From Gemmobacter serpentinus (GTDB lineage Bacteria; Pseudomonadota; Alphaproteobacteria; Rhodobacterales; Rhodobacteraceae), in assembly GCF_008973825.1 (NCBI RefSeq), contig NZ_WCHR01000004.1, positions 62,001 to 126,000 of the forward strand: a DNA stretch of 64,000 nucleotides, given 5' to 3'. The notes beneath the pieces are model-generated. The model was not told where the DNA came from. It saw only the letters and a list, made by a program, of their open reading frames with translations, and did no database searches. The first letter of the stretch is position 1. Each line of letters opens with the position of its first letter. A program made the translations under genes and the position numbers. This document shows positions 18,802-27,146 of the stretch, piece by piece.

Positions 18802-19827
18802 TCATTCTGCGGCTTCCGGCTTTTCCGTGGCCTCGGCCTTCGGCTTTTCAACCTTCGGCTTGCGTGGGGCTGCAGGTTTCTTCGGCTTCGGCGCGGGCGC
18901 TTCGGCAGCGGGTGCTTCGGCCTGCGCTGCCGGTTCCGCAACCGGCTGTGCGGCGGGTTGCGGTGCCTCCGGCGCGGTCACGGGCACCATAACCGGGGGC
19001 TCCATCGGGGTTGGGGCCTGAACGTCAACCGGCGCTGCAACAGCGGGTTCAGCCGGGGCGGCTGCCTGCAGCTCGACCGGGGTGGCTACAGGCGCTTCGC
19101 GCTCGGGACGCGGGGCGCGCGGCTCACGGCGCTCACGATTGCTCTCGCGGTTGCCGTCACGGTTCTGGCCCTGATTGCGACCGCGATTGTCGCGGCCACC
19201 CTCATTACGCCCGCCCTCGTTCCGGCCACCTTCGTTGCGGCTGCCGTCATTCCGGCCTTCATTATTGCGGCCCTCGTTGCGCCCGCCATCATTGCTGCGC
19301 CCGTCATTGCTGCGGGTGTCGCGGCGCTGCTGCGGTTCGCGTGGGCGCGATTCCGGGGTCTCGACCAGAGCGGGCTCGTCATCCTGCAAGCCAAAGCCCA
19401 AGGGTTCCGACAGGTCGGGTTGATCCCCCGCACCCGGATCGCGCGACAGATCGCGGCCATTGTCACGGTCATCACCGCGATCATCGGAACGGCCATTGTC
19501 CTGCCGATCACGATAGCCATTGCCACCCTGGTTGCCATTTTGCTGGTATTGCTGCTGGCGCGCCTCTTGCTCGGCAGCAAGCTCACGTTGCGCCTCGCCC
19601 AGAAGCCGGGTGTAATGCTCGGCATGTTGCAGGAAGTTCTCGGCCGCCACGCGGTCATTCGACAGCTGCGCATCGCGGGCGAGGATCAGGTATTTCTCGA
19701 TGATCTGTTGCGGCGTGCCGCGCACCTTGCCTTCTGGGCCGGAGCTGTCGAAGACGCGGTTCACAATATTGCCCATCGAGCGCGGGCGGTTCGACTTCGA
19801 ACGCGAGCGGGACTTGGAGGATCTCAT
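18802..19827 (-). CDS. DUF4167-domain protein with long low-complexity tail
   Basis: A 341-aa protein. The N-terminus MRSSKSRSRSKSNRPRSMGN is strongly basic. Residues 18-85 (NIVNRVFDSSGPEGKVRGTP, IIEKYLILARDAQLSNDRVA, NFLQHAEHYTRLL) are the DUF4167 domain, conserved in alphaproteobacteria and of unknown function. Residues 90-240 are Gln/Asn/Arg/Asp/Gly-rich, with imperfect NEGGR repeats. The tail is Pro/Ala/Glu-rich and ends in Lys-rich PKPKKPAAPRKPKVEKPK. The composition suggests a disordered nucleic-acid-binding protein, which is inference. AAAGGAC precedes the start. It lies downstream of prfA-prmC on the same strand, 204 bp away. Confidence 0.85.
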   Translation of the reverse strand: MRSSKSRSRSKSNRPRSMGNIVNRVFDSSGPEGKVRGTPQQIIEKYLILARDAQLSNDRVAAENFLQHAEHYTRLLGEAQRELAAEQEARQQQYQQNGNQGGNGYRDRQDNGRSDDRGDDRDNGRDLSRDPGAGDQPDLSEPLGFGLQDDEPALVETPESRPREPQQRRDTRSNDGRSNDGGRNEGRNNEGRNDGSRNEGGRNEGGRNEGGRDNRGRNQGQNRDGNRESNRERREPRAPRPEREAPVATPVELQAAAPAEPAVAAPVDVQAPTPMEPPVMVPVTAPEAPQPAAQPVAEPAAQAEAPAAEAPAPKPKKPAAPRKPKVEKPKAEATEKPEAAE

Positions 19828-20031
19828 CTTGTCCTTTGATCCGGGTATCTGGCCGGCGTGACCGTCGGTCGGGAAGCCCGATCTGACATGTCATCCTGTT
19901 GCGGCTGAACTGCAGGGGCAGGTCTAAAATTGCCCGGCTGCTTTGGCCGAGTAATCATGTGAAAGGCCCTGTGACAAGCGGATTCTGCGAAAAATCCAGT
20001 CCTGTCATGCGATTTCTGTGGATTGTGGCCC

Positions 20032-20877
20032 CTATCGGCCAGGTTCCGCCGCCGCATGGGCGGCAACCACGCGGTCCCTGCCATCCATATCGGGAAGAAC
20101 CTGCACCGCTTCAAGCCCGGCTGCGACAAAAAGCGCCTGCACGGCAGGCCCTTGGGTCGGGCCGATTTCGACCATCAGCCGCCCCCCCGGGGCCAGATGC
20201 GCGTCCGCGCCTGCAGCAATGGCGCGGTAAGGGTCCAGCCCGTCGCCGCCCGGGGTCAGCGCCAGATGCGGCTCCCATTGCAACACATCCGGCGACAGAT
20301 CCGCCATTTCATCGGCGGCGATATAGGGCGGGTTTGACACGATCAGGTCGAACTGGCCGGTGACGGGGGCAAACCAGCTGCCAAGGGCAAAGGCGGTGCG
20401 CGCGCGCAGCTCCAGTTTATCGGCATTGTCTTGCGCCACCGCCAATGCGGCGGGGCTGAGATCAGTGGCAAGTCCGGTGGCCTGCGGGCGCTCCGCCAGC
20501 AGCGTCAGCAAGATCGCGCCACTGCCGGTTCCCAGATCCAGCACACGGGAAAACGGCGCCGACAGGGCGGCGGCAATCAGGCTTTCGGTCTCGGGCCGCG
20601 GGTCCAGCACGTCACACGTCACCCGGAAGCTGCGACCCCAGAACAGGCGCTGCCCGGTGATCTGGCTGACCGGCTGGCGCGCAGCACGGGCCGCAAGCAA
20701 GGGGGCAAGCCGCGCCAAGGCATCCTTCGGCATCGTATCCTGCATCATCATCGGCAGCCGGTCGGGTGCCACCTCCAGCGCATATGCGATCAGAAGTCGC
20801 GCATCGCGCCCGGGATCGGGCACCCCTGCCCCGGTCAACTGCGCCACCGCCGCGCGCCATGCGGCCTGGATGCTCAT
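20032..20877 (-). CDS. prmC: Peptide chain release factor N5-glutamine methyltransferase
   Basis: A 281-aa methyltransferase (HemK) that modifies the Gln of the GGQ motif in release factors. The substrate-recognition domain covers residues 1-75. [11 protein letters not shown], the SAM site [16 protein letters not shown] and the catalytic NPPY ([12 protein letters not shown]) are all present. The start overlaps the prfA stop in ATGA, so enzyme and substrate are translationally coupled. Confidence 0.96.
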   Translation of the reverse strand: MSIQAAWRAAVAQLTGAGVPDPGRDARLLIAYALEVAPDRLPMMMQDTMPKDALARLAPLLAARAARQPVSQITGQRLFWGRSFRVTCDVLDPRPETESLIAAALSAPFSRVLDLGTGSGAILLTLLAERPQATGLATDLSPAALAVAQDNADKLELRARTAFALGSWFAPVTGQFDLIVSNPPYIAADEMADLSPDVLQWEPHLALTPGGDGLDPYRAIAAGADAHLAPGGRLMVEIGPTQGPAVQALFVAAGLEAVQVLPDMDGRDRVVAAHAAAEPGR

Positions 20878-21929
20878 GCCTCCATCTCCGCCAGCTTTGC
20901 GGCCTGATCATGGGCCACCAGCGCGTCGATCACCTCGGCCAGATCGCCCGCCATGATCTGCGGCAGCGCATAGAGCGTCAGGTTGATGCGGTGGTCGGTC
21001 ATCCGGCCTTGCGGGAAATTATAGGTGCGGATGCGCTCGCTCCGGTCACCCGACCCCACCTGTGCCTTGCGATCGGCGGCGCGGGCGCTGTCCACGCGTT
21101 CACGTTCCAGCTCATAAAGCCGGGCCCGCAGCACCTGCATGGCGATCTCGCGGTTGCGGTGCTGGCTTTTCTCGGAACTGGTCACGATGATCCCGGTCGG
21201 CAAATGGGTGATCCGCACCGCAGAATCCGTGGTATTCACATGCTGCCCCCCGGCACCAGAGGCCCGCATCGTATCAATGCGGATATCGCTGGCTGGGATG
21301 TCGAGATCGACCTCCTCGGCCTCGGGCAGCACGGCGACCGTTGCCGCCGAGGTATGGATGCGCCCGCCCGCTTCGGTTTCGGGCACGCGCTGCACCCGGT
21401 GGACGCCGGATTCGTATTTCAGCCTGGCAAAGACGCCTTCGCCCTGCACATGGGCGGTGAATTCCTTGATGCCGCCCAGATCCGACAGCTGCTGTTCCAA
21501 GATCTCGAAGCGCCAGCCCATGCTTTCGGCATGGCGCTGATACATCCGCGCCAGATCCCCCGCGAACAGGCTGGCTTCCTCGCCCCCCGTTCCGGGACGG
21601 ATTTCCAGAATGGCGGGGCGCGCATCTGCGGCATCTTTCGGCAAAAGCGCCAGACGCAGGCCCTGTTCCATTTCAGGGATGCGGGCCTTGAGGCGCGGCA
21701 GCTCTTCCTCGGCCAGCGCCTTCATCTCCGGGTCGAGCAGCATCGCCTCGGCTTCGGCCAGATCATCAAGGGCTTGACGATAGGCGGCGATTTCGGCCGC
21801 GACGGGCTTCAGATCGGAATATTCGCGCGACAGTGCGGCGATTTCGGCGGGCGCGGCGCCTGCCGAAAGCCTTGCTTCCAGATATTCGAAGCGGCGGGTG
21901 ATCTGATCGAGTTTGTCGAAGGGAACCAT
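20874..21929 (-). CDS. prfA: Peptide chain release factor 1
   Basis: A 351-aa RF1, which reads UAA and UAG stops. [20 protein letters not shown], the decoding region [20 protein letters not shown] and the catalytic [15 protein letters not shown] are present. The stop-codon tripeptide position holds P-E-T (RVPETE) instead of the P-A-T or P-V-T of well-studied RF1; the pattern P-x-T is kept. The frame stays open to 22433 on the minus strand, but that extension is antisense to psuK. ATG 21929 gives the family length. First gene of prfA-prmC. Confidence 0.96.
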   Translation of the reverse strand: MVPFDKLDQITRRFEYLEARLSAGAAPAEIAALSREYSDLKPVAAEIAAYRQALDDLAEAEAMLLDPEMKALAEEELPRLKARIPEMEQGLRLALLPKDAADARPAILEIRPGTGGEEASLFAGDLARMYQRHAESMGWRFEILEQQLSDLGGIKEFTAHVQGEGVFARLKYESGVHRVQRVPETEAGGRIHTSAATVAVLPEAEEVDLDIPASDIRIDTMRASGAGGQHVNTTDSAVRITHLPTGIIVTSSEKSQHRNREIAMQVLRARLYELERERVDSARAADRKAQVGSGDRSERIRTYNFPQGRMTDHRINLTLYALPQIMAGDLAEVIDALVAHDQAAKLAEMEA

Positions 21930-22188
21930 GGCCCGGATGTGGCGCGCTTCCCCGCGGCGGTCAAGGGGGATGGGCGCGGCAAGGGTTGCGGGCGTGGCGG
22001 CGCGGCATCTCGCCGCTTGCTTGCGCGCGCAATCCTGCTGATCGGGCTGCCTTGAGAGGGGGGCACCCCGGAAAAGCCATCCCTCGAAACATCGGCCCCA
22101 GAATGCGCTGCCCCGGGAGGCGCTGCCTTGGGCAAACGCATCGGCCTTGGGGATTGCGTCGCGCGCCGGAACCGGCGAGAAGCAGGCT

Positions 22189-23082
22189 ATGATGACAGCG
22201 GATATCCTTTGTATCGGTTCGGTCCTTTGGGACATTATCGGGCGCTCGCCCGCCGCGATGCGCCTTGGCTCGGATGTGCCGGGGCGGATCACGCGCCTGC
22301 CCGGCGGCGTCGCGATGAATATCGCAATGACGCTGCGCCGCTTTGGTCTGACGCCGGGCCTGTTGACCGCCATTGGCCGCGATGCCGAAGGCGATGAACT
22401 GGTCGCCGCCTGTGCCCGGATGGGGATGGTCACCGACCATATCTATCGCAGCGAGGACCTGCCGACCGACCGCTATATGGCGGTCGAGGGCGCGAATGGC
22501 CTGATTGCGGCGATCGCCGATGCCCATTCTCTGGAGGCGGCCGGCGACAAGATCCTGCGCCCTCTGGCCGATGGCCGCCTTGGTCGCGCCGATGCGCCCT
22601 GGGCCGGGCCGGTGGCCCTTGATGGCAATCTGACCGAGGCCCTGCTGGCGCAGATCGCAGCCTCGGCCCTGTTTGCCCGCGCCGATCTGCGCATCGCGCC
22701 TGCAAGCCCGGGCAAGGCCGAACGGCTGCTGCCGCTGCTGTCGCATCCCGGTGCCACGCTGTATGTGAACCTTGAGGAAGCCAGCCTGATCTGTGCCGCC
22801 GAGTTCACCTCTGCACCTCAGGCGGCCGAGGGGATGCTGGCGCGCGGCGCGCATCGGGTGCTGGTCACCGATGGCGGCCGCACCTGCGCCGAGGGCACCC
22901 AAGGCGCCGGCGTCATCACAGGAACCCCTCCCGAAGTCTTGGTGACGCGGATCACCGGCGCGGGCGATACTTTCATGGCGGCCCATATCGTCGCCGAAGG
23001 CCGGGGCGCGCCCCGCGAGGCGGCGTTGACAGCCGCGCTGCGCGCCGCCGCCACCTATGTTTCAGGAGAAATCGGATCATGA
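22189..23082 (+). CDS. psuK: PfkB-family carbohydrate kinase, probably pseudouridine kinase
   Basis: A 297-aa ribokinase-fold enzyme. [16 protein letters not shown] is the N-terminal PfkB strand. [20 protein letters not shown] contains the substrate-binding [16 protein letters not shown] is the PfkB signature 2, with the catalytic Asp in GAGD. The function comes from context: its stop overlaps psuG by 4 nt, and psuK-psuG pairs degrade pseudouridine through pseudouridine 5'-phosphate. No pseudouridine transporter gene is next to it. Confidence 0.88.
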   Translation: MMTADILCIGSVLWDIIGRSPAAMRLGSDVPGRITRLPGGVAMNIAMTLRRFGLTPGLLTAIGRDAEGDELVAACARMGMVTDHIYRSEDLPTDRYMAVEGANGLIAAIADAHSLEAAGDKILRPLADGRLGRADAPWAGPVALDGNLTEALLAQIAASALFARADLRIAPASPGKAERLLPLLSHPGATLYVNLEEASLICAAEFTSAPQAAEGMLARGAHRVLVTDGGRTCAEGTQGAGVITGTPPEVLVTRITGAGDTFMAAHIVAEGRGAPREAALTAALRAAATYVSGEIGS

Positions 23083-23996
23083 CCCTGCCCCTTTCCTTCA
23101 CGTCAGAAGTGCGCGCAGCCCTTGATGCCGGCCAGCCGGTCGTGGCGCTGGAATCCACCATCATCACCCATGGGATGCCCTTCCCGCAGAATGTGGAGGC
23201 CGCGCGCGCCGTCGAGGCGTTGATCCGTGCCGGTGGCGCGGTGCCCGCGACCATCGCGGTGATGGGCGGGCGCATCCATATCGGCCTGTCCGACGCCGAT
23301 CTGGATCAGCTGGGCCAGACCCCGCACGCGATGAAACTGAGCCGGGCCGATCTGCCCGCCTGCGTGGCCATGGGTCAAGTGGGGGCCACGACGGTGGCCG
23401 CCACGATGATCTGTGCCGCCATGGCCGGGATCTCGGTCTTTGCGACCGGCGGCATTGGCGGCGTCCATCGCGGGGCGGAAACCAGTTTCGATATTTCCGC
23501 CGATCTGGTGGAACTTGGCATCTCGCCGGTCACCGTGGTGGCCGCCGGTGCCAAGGCGATCCTTGATCTGCCGAAAACCCTTGAGGTGCTGGAAACCCAA
23601 GGGGTTCCGGTCATTGCCTATGGGCAGGATGATTTCCCCGCCTTCTGGTCGCGCTCATCCGGGATGAAGGCGCCCTTGCGAATGGATGATCCGGCCCAGA
23701 TCGCCGCCGCCCATCTGATGCGCCAGACACTTGGCCTGAAAGGCGGGCAGCTGGTCGCCAACCCGATCCCGGTCGAGGCCGAGATCGCGCGCGAGGAAAT
23801 CATGCCGGTGGTCGAACAGGCCTTGGCCGAGGCCGAGGCGCAGGGCATTGCTGCAAAGCAGGTGACGCCCTTCCTGCTTGACCGGATCTTCGCCATGACT
23901 GAAGGCCGCTCGCTTGCCTCCAATATCGAGCTGGTGCTGAACAATGCCCGCCTGGCCGCGGCCATTGCCAAAGAGATCGCCCGCCAAAAGGCCTGA
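23079..23996 (+). CDS. psuG: Pseudouridine-5'-phosphate glycosidase
   Basis: A 305-aa enzyme that reversibly splits the C-C glycosidic bond of pseudouridine 5'-phosphate to uracil and ribose 5-phosphate. PVVALESTIITHGMPFPQNV has the conserved substrate-binding start. VGATTVAATMICAAMAGISV, FATGGIGGVHRGAETSFDIS and VAAGAKAILDLPKTLEVLET (which holds the active-site Lys) are the family blocks. It overlaps psuK in ATGA. Confidence 0.96.
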   Translation: MTLPLSFTSEVRAALDAGQPVVALESTIITHGMPFPQNVEAARAVEALIRAGGAVPATIAVMGGRIHIGLSDADLDQLGQTPHAMKLSRADLPACVAMGQVGATTVAATMICAAMAGISVFATGGIGGVHRGAETSFDISADLVELGISPVTVVAAGAKAILDLPKTLEVLETQGVPVIAYGQDDFPAFWSRSSGMKAPLRMDDPAQIAAAHLMRQTLGLKGGQLVANPIPVEAEIAREEIMPVVEQALAEAEAQGIAAKQVTPFLLDRIFAMTEGRSLASNIELVLNNARLAAAIAKEIARQKA

Positions 23997-24012
23997 CGCA
24001 TTGGCCGAATGC

Positions 24013-24082
24013 CGATTTTTCGACGAAAAATCGTCTTCCGCCCCTGAAATGTCCCCTGAAATGTGATGAATTTCAGGGGCGG
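24013..24082. promoter_or_regulatory. Two adjacent perfect palindromes between psuG and DUF502 gene
   Basis: Palindrome 1 is CGATTTTTCG-A-CGAAAAATCG (24013-24033). Palindrome 2 has 13-bp arms, CCGCCCCTGAAAT (24038-24050) and ATTTCAGGGGCGG (24070-24082). The left side of the second is duplicated: the 12-mer CCCCTGAAATGT occurs twice in tandem at 24041-24064, so either copy can pair with the right arm. It probably acts as a terminator for psuG or a regulatory structure for the next gene. Confidence 0.7.
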
Positions 24083-24135
24083 CGGTTGCGGTGGGTCATG
24101 GCGCAGCCCTAGATAGGGGAAAACAGGGAAAATCC

Positions 24136-24834
24136 ATGACCGAACCAAGCCACAAACGCCCCGGCCTGCTGGCGGGACTGCGCGCCAGCCTTTTGACCGG
24201 GCTTGTCGTGGTCTTGCCCATCGGGCTGACAATCTATCTGATCTATACCGTTGTCGGCTGGATCGACAGCTGGATCCTGCCGGTCATTCCCTTCGGCTGG
24301 CGCCCTGATCAGCTGGTCGCCTATTACATCGGGCCCGATGCCAATTTCCCGACGCGCGGCCTTGGCGTCATCGTCTTCCTGATCTTCACCGTCATTGTGG
24401 GCTGGATCGCCAAGGGATTTCTTGGCCGCACCATCATCGGTCAGGGCGAGCGTCTGGTGGACAGGATGCCGGTGGTGCGCTCGGTGTATGGTGGGTTCAA
24501 GCAGATCACCGAGACCTTCTTCGCCAAATCCGAGAAGAGCTTTGACAAGACCTGTCTGGTCGAATTTCCGCGCCCCGGCTGTTGGGCGGTGGGCTTTGTC
24601 GCCACCACCGCCAAGGGCGAGATCGCGCAGAAACTGCCAACCGATCGCCCGATGATCGCGGTCTTTGTGGCGCTGACGCCGCTGACGTCGGGCATCCTGA
24701 TGTTCGTGCCGGAAGAAGACGTGATCCTGCTCGACATGAAGGCCGATGAGGTGGTGAAGCTGATCGTCTCGGCCGGTCTGGTCGCCCCGACCGCCAAAGA
24801 GGTGCAGGCGCTGATCGAGGATGCGAAGGTCTGA
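24136..24834 (+). CDS. DUF502 family membrane protein
   Basis: A 232-aa protein. It has two N-terminal membrane helices (about residues 15-37, LRASLLTGLVVVLPIGLTIY, and about 75-98, GVIVFLIFTVIVGWIA). The conserved GERLVDRMPVVRSVYGGFKQ block and a C-terminal soluble region follow (FVPEEDVILLDMKADE). This is the DUF502 family, widespread and without a settled function. CAGGGAA precedes ATG 24136. It is monocistronic, 139 bp after psuG with strong palindromes between. Confidence 0.88.
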   Translation: MTEPSHKRPGLLAGLRASLLTGLVVVLPIGLTIYLIYTVVGWIDSWILPVIPFGWRPDQLVAYYIGPDANFPTRGLGVIVFLIFTVIVGWIAKGFLGRTIIGQGERLVDRMPVVRSVYGGFKQITETFFAKSEKSFDKTCLVEFPRPGCWAVGFVATTAKGEIAQKLPTDRPMIAVFVALTPLTSGILMFVPEEDVILLDMKADEVVKLIVSAGLVAPTAKEVQALIEDAKV

Positions 24835-24882
24835 CAGGGGGCACCTCGCCTGCGCCAACCTTCCTGACCAATTGGTGACGCA

Positions 24883-24906
24883 GCCCGGGCAATGATCTGC
24901 CCGGGC
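24883..24906. terminator. Hairpin between convergent DUF502 and patatin genes
   Basis: Stem GCCCGGGCA/TGCCCGGGC (24883-24891 with 24898-24906), loop ATGATC. There is no strong T run on either side, so this is a weak or Rho-assisted terminator. Confidence 0.55.
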
Positions 24907-24915
24907 AAATCGCTT

Positions 24916-25962
24916 CTAATCGAAGATCCCGCGCAGATCGGCGCTGCTTTCCTTGCCGATATGGCCGCGATGGCGATGCAGGAAATGCGTCGCTGCGGCC
25001 CGCCCCGCCGTCTTCAGCCGGGTCAGAAGCTCCTCCGTCGGGCTTAGCTTACTGCCCGCGCCCAGCTGGTTCATCAACCCGTCATCGGCGATCAGATGGA
25101 CATTCAGATCCTTCATCGCCCCCGCAGGCATCCGCCCCTCGGCGATCAGCCGCTTCACAAATGCGATAGAGCGCAATTCGCCCAGAAGCGCCGCGTTGAA
25201 GCTGATCTCGTTCACCCGGTCCTGAATCTCCACCGGGGATTGCGGGATTGCCGCACGGTAAAGCGGATTGATCGAAATGATCAGGATGTCATCGGGGAGA
25301 TGCGGTTGATAAAGCGGGAACAGCGCCGGATTGCCGGTGAAACCGCCATCCCAGAATACCTCGTCATGCCCCGTGGCAGGGTCGCGCAACTCGACCGCCT
25401 GAAACACCGTGGGCAGGCAGGCCGAGGCCAGCAAGACCGCGGGCGTGATCTCGGCCCCGGCAAAGACCCGGATCTTGCCGCTGCGCACATTGGTGGCAGA
25501 GACAAACAGATCCGGCCCCTCATCGGCGCAGATGCGCGAGAAATCGAAATGCGACACCACCTCATGCAGCGGGTTCTGCCAGAACGGCCCCCAAGCATAG
25601 GGAGAATAAAGCTGTGCCGCGATTCCGGCGGGCGAGATCGGCAGATTGGCGGTGGCGAAATCGCCCATGGCGGCGGCCATCGGGAACACCGTGCGGAACC
25701 ATTGCGCGACGCGCAGATCGCCCACCGCACCGACCTGCGCCCAAAGCCGGTCAAGATTTTCGCGTGCGGCCTCCCGTCCGTTCTTTGGCCCGCCCGCGAT
25801 CAGCCCGGCCTTCAGCGCGGCCGCATTCAGCGCCCCGGCAGAGGTGCCGGTAATCCCGGCAATCTCCAGATCCGGGTCTTCCAGCAGGCGGTCCAGCACG
25901 CCCCAGGTGAAGGCACCATGCGCGCCCCCACCCTGAAGCGCAACATTGATACGCTGCTTCAT
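24916..25962 (-). CDS. Patatin-like phospholipase family hydrolase
   Basis: A 348-aa protein. VALQGGGAHGAFTWGVLDRL is the oxyanion-hole glycine motif, ITGTSAGALNAAAL holds the nucleophile Ser of GxSxG, and FWDGGFTGNPALFP gives the Asp of the Ser-Asp dyad (DGG). No signal peptide is seen, so it is likely cytosolic. It starts 7 bp after the 3-hydroxybutyrate dehydrogenase stop. The pairing suggests it hydrolyses polyhydroxybutyrate, a hydroxybutyrate ester or a phospholipid; the substrate is inference. ATG 25962 is used because the ten residues before it look non-coding. Confidence 0.88.
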   Translation of the reverse strand: MKQRINVALQGGGAHGAFTWGVLDRLLEDPDLEIAGITGTSAGALNAAALKAGLIAGGPKNGREAARENLDRLWAQVGAVGDLRVAQWFRTVFPMAAAMGDFATANLPISPAGIAAQLYSPYAWGPFWQNPLHEVVSHFDFSRICADEGPDLFVSATNVRSGKIRVFAGAEITPAVLLASACLPTVFQAVELRDPATGHDEVFWDGGFTGNPALFPLYQPHLPDDILIISINPLYRAAIPQSPVEIQDRVNEISFNAALLGELRSIAFVKRLIAEGRMPAGAMKDLNVHLIADDGLMNQLGAGSKLSPTEELLTRLKTAGRAAATHFLHRHRGHIGKESSADLRGIFD

Positions 25963-25969
25963 GCCGCGC

Positions 25970-26740
25970 TCACATCGCGGTCCAGCCGCCATCGACGCTG
26001 ATCGTCGTGCCGGTGATCTGCGCCGCCGCGTCCGAGCACAGGAAGACCGTGGTCCCGCCCAGTTCCTCGACCGTCACGAACTGTTTGGAGGGCTGACGAT
26101 CCAGCAGCACCTGACGGATCACGGTTTCGCGGTCCATGTTATACTGCTTCATCGTGTCGGGGATCTGGTTCTCGACCAGCGGCGTCAGCACATAGCCCGG
26201 GCAGATCGCATTGCAGGTGATGCCCTTGCCCGCCTCTTCCAGCGCGATGGTCTTGGTCAGGCCGACCACACCATGCTTGGCCGAGACATAGGCCGATTTG
26301 AACGGCGAGGCGGTCAGGCCATGGGCCGAGGCGATATTGACGATGCGGCCCCAGCCTTTGGCCTTCATGCCCGGCAGCGCGGCAGCCGAGGTGTGGAAGG
26401 CAGAGCTGAGGTTGATCGCGATGATCGCGTTCCATTTCTCGACCGGGAAATCCTCGACCGGGGCGACATGCTGGATACCTGCATTGTTCACCAAGATGTC
26501 GCAGCCCCCGGCCTTTTCGATCAGGGCGCGGCAATCCTCGCCCTTCGACATGTCGGCGGCGATATAGCGCACGGTCGCGCCGGTTTCGGCGGACATCTGC
26601 GCCGCCATCGCGTGATCTTCGTCGCGATCGGTAAAGCTGTTGATGATGACCTCGGCCCCGGCCTTGGCCAGTTCTAGGGCGATGCCATGGCCGATCCCGG
26701 AATTGGAGCCGGTCACGACGGCGCGTTTGCCTTTGAGCAT
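25970..26740 (-). CDS. bdhA: 3-hydroxybutyrate dehydrogenase (SDR family)
   Basis: A 256-aa short-chain dehydrogenase oxidising (R)-3-hydroxybutyrate to acetoacetate with NAD. The Rossmann motif is TGSNSGIGHGIALELA. NNAGIQHVAPVEDFP is the 3-hydroxybutyrate-dehydrogenase-type active-site strand, and YVSAKHGVVGLTK holds the catalytic YxxxK. The C-terminus is SVDGGWTAM. AGGAGGAC precedes ATG 26740. The likely role is use of polyhydroxybutyrate breakdown products. First gene of a pair with the patatin-like hydrolase. Confidence 0.92.
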   Translation of the reverse strand: MLKGKRAVVTGSNSGIGHGIALELAKAGAEVIINSFTDRDEDHAMAAQMSAETGATVRYIAADMSKGEDCRALIEKAGGCDILVNNAGIQHVAPVEDFPVEKWNAIIAINLSSAFHTSAAALPGMKAKGWGRIVNIASAHGLTASPFKSAYVSAKHGVVGLTKTIALEEAGKGITCNAICPGYVLTPLVENQIPDTMKQYNMDRETVIRQVLLDRQPSKQFVTVEELGGTTVFLCSDAAAQITGTTISVDGGWTAM

Positions 26741-27146
26741 CTCAGTCCTCCTGCGGATGTTGCGTTGCAGCATATCGCAGTTAGGGCACGGGACCAGAGG
26801 TTTCGAGCGGCCTCATATGGCTGTGATCTGCGGGTATCAGGGCGCGATCTGCCGCAGGTTGCGGGCGGGGGCACCGGATGCGCGGATTGCCGCTCTGGCC
26901 TCGGATCGGCCATGGTCTTCGCCCGGGACTGGCCCTAAGAAATCGGCGCGGCGCATAAAAAAAACGCCGGCACAAGGCCGGCGCTAAGTCTTTGAGGCAG
27001 GTTTCATACAGGCAAGAAACCTATCGAGCAGTAAGGTCCTTATACTCCGCCATGGCGGACGATCCAAGTTAAAAGTTTGAAAAGTCTCGGCCTGCCGCCT
27101 AATGTCCGGCCCAAGAAATGCAGGGCGTCGAAGGATTGTTGCCGGA
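26741..27146. other. Intergenic region, bdhA to YejA-like gene
   Basis: A 406-bp stretch. It holds the bdhA promoter side, a strong minus-strand terminator (26957-26983) with no annotated gene in front of it, two tiny minus-strand frames (27053-27021, product MAEYKDLTAR, and 27007-26984, product MKPASKT) and the leader of the plus-strand solute-binding-protein gene. Confidence 0.6.
26957..26983 (-). terminator. Orphan Rho-independent terminator reading leftward
   Basis: Stem CGCCGGC/GCCGGCG (26965-26971 with 26977-26983), 5-nt loop. On the minus strand it is followed by eight T. No minus-strand gene ends here, so it points to a short unannotated transcript from about 27.0-27.15 kb. Confidence 0.8.

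Noticed and set aside
21930-22433. N-terminal extension of prfA
   Set aside because: Antisense to psuK, and the family length is reached at ATG 21929.
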